DNA from: Pseudomonas putida | GTDB lineage: Bacteria > Pseudomonadota > Gammaproteobacteria > Pseudomonadales > Pseudomonadaceae | NCBI RefSeq assembly: GCF_002906855.1 | Contig: NZ_MINI01000028.1 | Location: 1,612,001-1,676,000 of the forward strand | Length of the DNA stretch: 64,000 bases | Reading direction: 5' to 3' | Notes under the pieces: generated by a model | What the model saw: only the letters and a program-made list of their open reading frames with translations | What the model was told of the DNA's origin: nothing | The model's database searches: none | In this document: positions 62,967-64,000 of the stretch, piece by piece | Position numbering within the stretch: position 1 is the first letter of the stretch | Layout: every line of letters starts with the position of its first letter | Made by a program: the position numbers and the translations under genes

Positions 62967-63080
62967 ATGAGAAGTAATATGATGAAAAACCTTTCTAACA
63001 CCGTAGCCGAAGCTCAAGCCAGTTGCGGGCTTTTCTTACAGCCTGGTGGGTCAAGCAACACGCGCAGGTGCCTTGCGTGA
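62967..63080 (+). CDS. Short ORF coupled to the Ogr-like gene (37 aa)
   Basis: ATG 62967 lies 10 bases after GAGGAG (62951-62956). The product begins MRSNMMKNLSNTVAEAQASC and ends at TGA 63078-63080, overlapping the GTG start of the Ogr-like gene (GTGA). It may be a leader peptide or small phage protein whose translation brings ribosomes to the next gene. No family is recognised. Confidence 0.55.
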   Translation: MRSNMMKNLSNTVAEAQASCGLFLQPGGSSNTRRCLA

Positions 63081-63382
63081 GTACCTACAAGCTTGTCTGC
63101 CCCCACTGCAACAGCCGGATGCGCATTCGCACCAGTGAAGGTCGGCATATATTCCTGCGCGTTGCCTACTTGCAATGTATCAATGAGGCCTGTGGCTGGT
63201 CGGTGAGGGCGGAATTTGAAATGACCCACGAACTTTCGCCCAGTGGCATGCCCAACCCGGAAGTGCATTTGCCTTCGGCTAGCAAGGAACTGCGCAAATC
63301 TGCTGTGCTGGCGCGCAATGAAGGCTCGCCGGATGGCCCAGGGCTGGGAAAACCCATCGAAGCGGCCACCAAACGCAGATAA
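63077..63382 (+). CDS. Ogr/Delta-like zinc-finger transcription activator
   Basis: 101 residues from GTG 63077 (AGGTG seven bases upstream). The zinc site is C-x2-C ... C-x4-C, seen in KLVCPHCNSRMRIRTSEGRH and LQCINEACGWSVRAEFEMTH. These match P2 Ogr and P4 Delta, which activate late phage promoters through RNA polymerase alpha. The tail is longer than in P2 Ogr (72 residues). No recognised late-gene promoters can be tied to it in the window; the LuxR-gpL-holin operon is a candidate target. Confidence 0.85.
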   Translation: MSTYKLVCPHCNSRMRIRTSEGRHIFLRVAYLQCINEACGWSVRAEFEMTHELSPSGMPNPEVHLPSASKELRKSAVLARNEGSPDGPGLGKPIEAATKRR

Positions 63383-63384
63383 AA

Positions 63385-63416
63385 AAACACCCCGCATGTG
63401 CGGGGTGTTTGTTTTT
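63385..63416. terminator. Bidirectional terminator between the Ogr-like gene and nuoN
   Basis: AAACACCCCGCA (63385-63396) and TGCGGGGTGTTT (63399-63410) form a perfect 12-bp stem with a 2-base spacer, flanked by A-runs and GTTTTT. It marks the right edge of the phage remnant. Confidence 0.9.
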
Positions 63417-63425
63417 CAGCTGTGA

Positions 63426-64000
63426 TCAGCCAAGCAGTTGCAGGCCAGCGTGCTGGACCATTTCCAGCAGTGGCTGCGGGTACACGCCCAGGACGAAGGC
63501 GAGAATGGCGATGGCCAGCAGCATCACGCCGCCGGTGCGCTGTTCCCACTTCAACGGGGCGTCGTGGCGACGCAGGTTTGGCTCGACCAGGTACAGGGTG
63601 ACCATGACGCGCAGGTAGTAGTAGACACCGATGGCGCTACCGATCACCAGGGCACCGACCAACCACCACAGCTGCGACTCGACGCCGGTGGCGATGATGT
63701 AGAACTTGCCGATGAAGCCGGCGGTCAGCGGGATGCCCGCCAACGACAGCATCATCACGGTCAGTACTGCGGTCAGGTACGGGCGGCGCCAGAACAGGCC
63801 GCGGTACTCGTACAGCGCGTCGGCGTCACGGCCGCCGTAAGGCGAGGACATCAGGGTGATGACACCGAAGGCGCCAAGGCTGGTGATCACGTAGGTGACC
63901 AGGTACACGCCCATGGCTTCCAGGGCCAGGCCCTTGCTGGCGACCAGGGCGATGACAAGATAGCCGAAGTGGGCGATGGACGAGTAACCGAGCAGGCGCT
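63426..64000 (-). CDS. nuoN: NADH-quinone oxidoreductase subunit N, C-terminal part (5' end outside window)
   Basis: The frame is open from the right window edge (first full codon at 63998) to the stop at 63426-63428, about 191 residues. [40 protein letters not shown] and [20 protein letters not shown] are conserved in NuoN, a proton-pumping membrane subunit of complex I. The last gene of the nuo operon is expected to be nuoN, consistent with the terminator after it. Confidence 0.95.
   Translation of the reverse strand, partial: RLLGYSSIAHFGYLVIALVASKGLALEAMGVYLVTYVITSLGAFGVITLMSSPYGGRDADALYEYRGLFWRRPYLTAVLTVMMLSLAGIPLTAGFIGKFYIIATGVESQLWWLVGALVIGSAIGVYYYLRVMVTLYLVEPNLRRHDAPLKWEQRTGGVMLLAIAILAFVLGVYPQPLLEMVQHAGLQLLG

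Noticed and set aside
1..64000. CRISPR arrays, tRNA genes, complete insertion sequences
   Set aside because: No regularly spaced direct repeats, no tRNA-like cloverleaf with GTTCGA-type arm, and no transposase frame were seen on either strand by eye; a dedicated scan was not run.

Overview
The window is high-GC gamma-proteobacterial chromosome that reads as a fluorescent Pseudomonas of the P. putida group. The reasons are gene content and order (phnX-phnW, the short-chain acyl-CoA operon, a DksA2-like protein, a fused Mrp/Pha antiporter, a copAB cluster, and the 3' end of nuoN), many GGAG-type ribosome sites, and REP elements with the group's typical core (TCGCGGGTAAACCCGCG, GCGGGACAAGCCCGC). 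No tRNA, complete rRNA, CRISPR array or insertion sequence was seen.

Layout. 0-5.5 kb: end of an Orn/Lys/Arg decarboxylase, a ChrR-like quinone/chromate reductase, the 2-aminoethylphosphonate genes phnX-phnW with a divergent LysR regulator, and an AraC regulator. 5.5-14.6 kb: two tandem giant paralogues (1516 and about 1476 aa) with leucine-rich repeats and a C-terminal domain carrying a CxD motif, as in NEL-type E3 ubiquitin ligases. 14.7-20.3 kb: a five-gene beta-oxidation-type operon (acyl-CoA synthetase, SDR dehydrogenase, thiolase, acyl-CoA dehydrogenase, enoyl-CoA hydratase). 20.3-22.6 kb: DksA2-like protein and small unknown genes, one apparently frameshifted. 22.6-28.6 kb: Mrp cation/proton antiporter operon. 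28.8-38.2 kb: two EamA exporters that share a candidate operator with an XRE-cupin regulator, isochorismatase, GlxA-type AraC regulator, soxR with a SoxR-box target, a DUF3182/hydrolase pair, an aminopeptidase P and a lipoprotein.

38.3-38.6 kb holds an unusual unit: a consensus stable-RNA promoter joined through a short leader to the 3' half of 5S rRNA and a strong terminator, which looks like the scar of a deleted rRNA operon. 38.6-45.5 kb: Anr-controlled universal stress protein, miaE, small envelope proteins, and an iron-responsive sigma/anti-sigma/TonB-receptor triad. 45.5-53 kb: a REP pair, a frameshifted LysR gene, a polyamine-binding protein with an agmatinase-family enzyme, PQQ-type sugar dehydrogenase, ZapE ATPase, DinB-like protein and a secreted hydrolase. 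53-56.6 kb: copper operon copA-copB-DUF411-yqaA. 56.7-61.3 kb: trhP and an AI-2E permease around an Anr box, then a second TonB receptor.

61.5-63.4 kb is a small P2-like phage remnant: an orphan quorum-sensing-type LuxR DNA-binding domain, a gpL-like head-completion protein and a holin in one operon, then a CI-type repressor divergent from a short ORF coupled to an Ogr-like zinc-finger activator. The window ends inside nuoN.

The most unusual items are the tandem NEL-type proteins with a start-codon inverted repeat between them, the rrn scar, the shared XRE-cupin operator, and the LuxR-HTH/phage lysis-packaging cassette.
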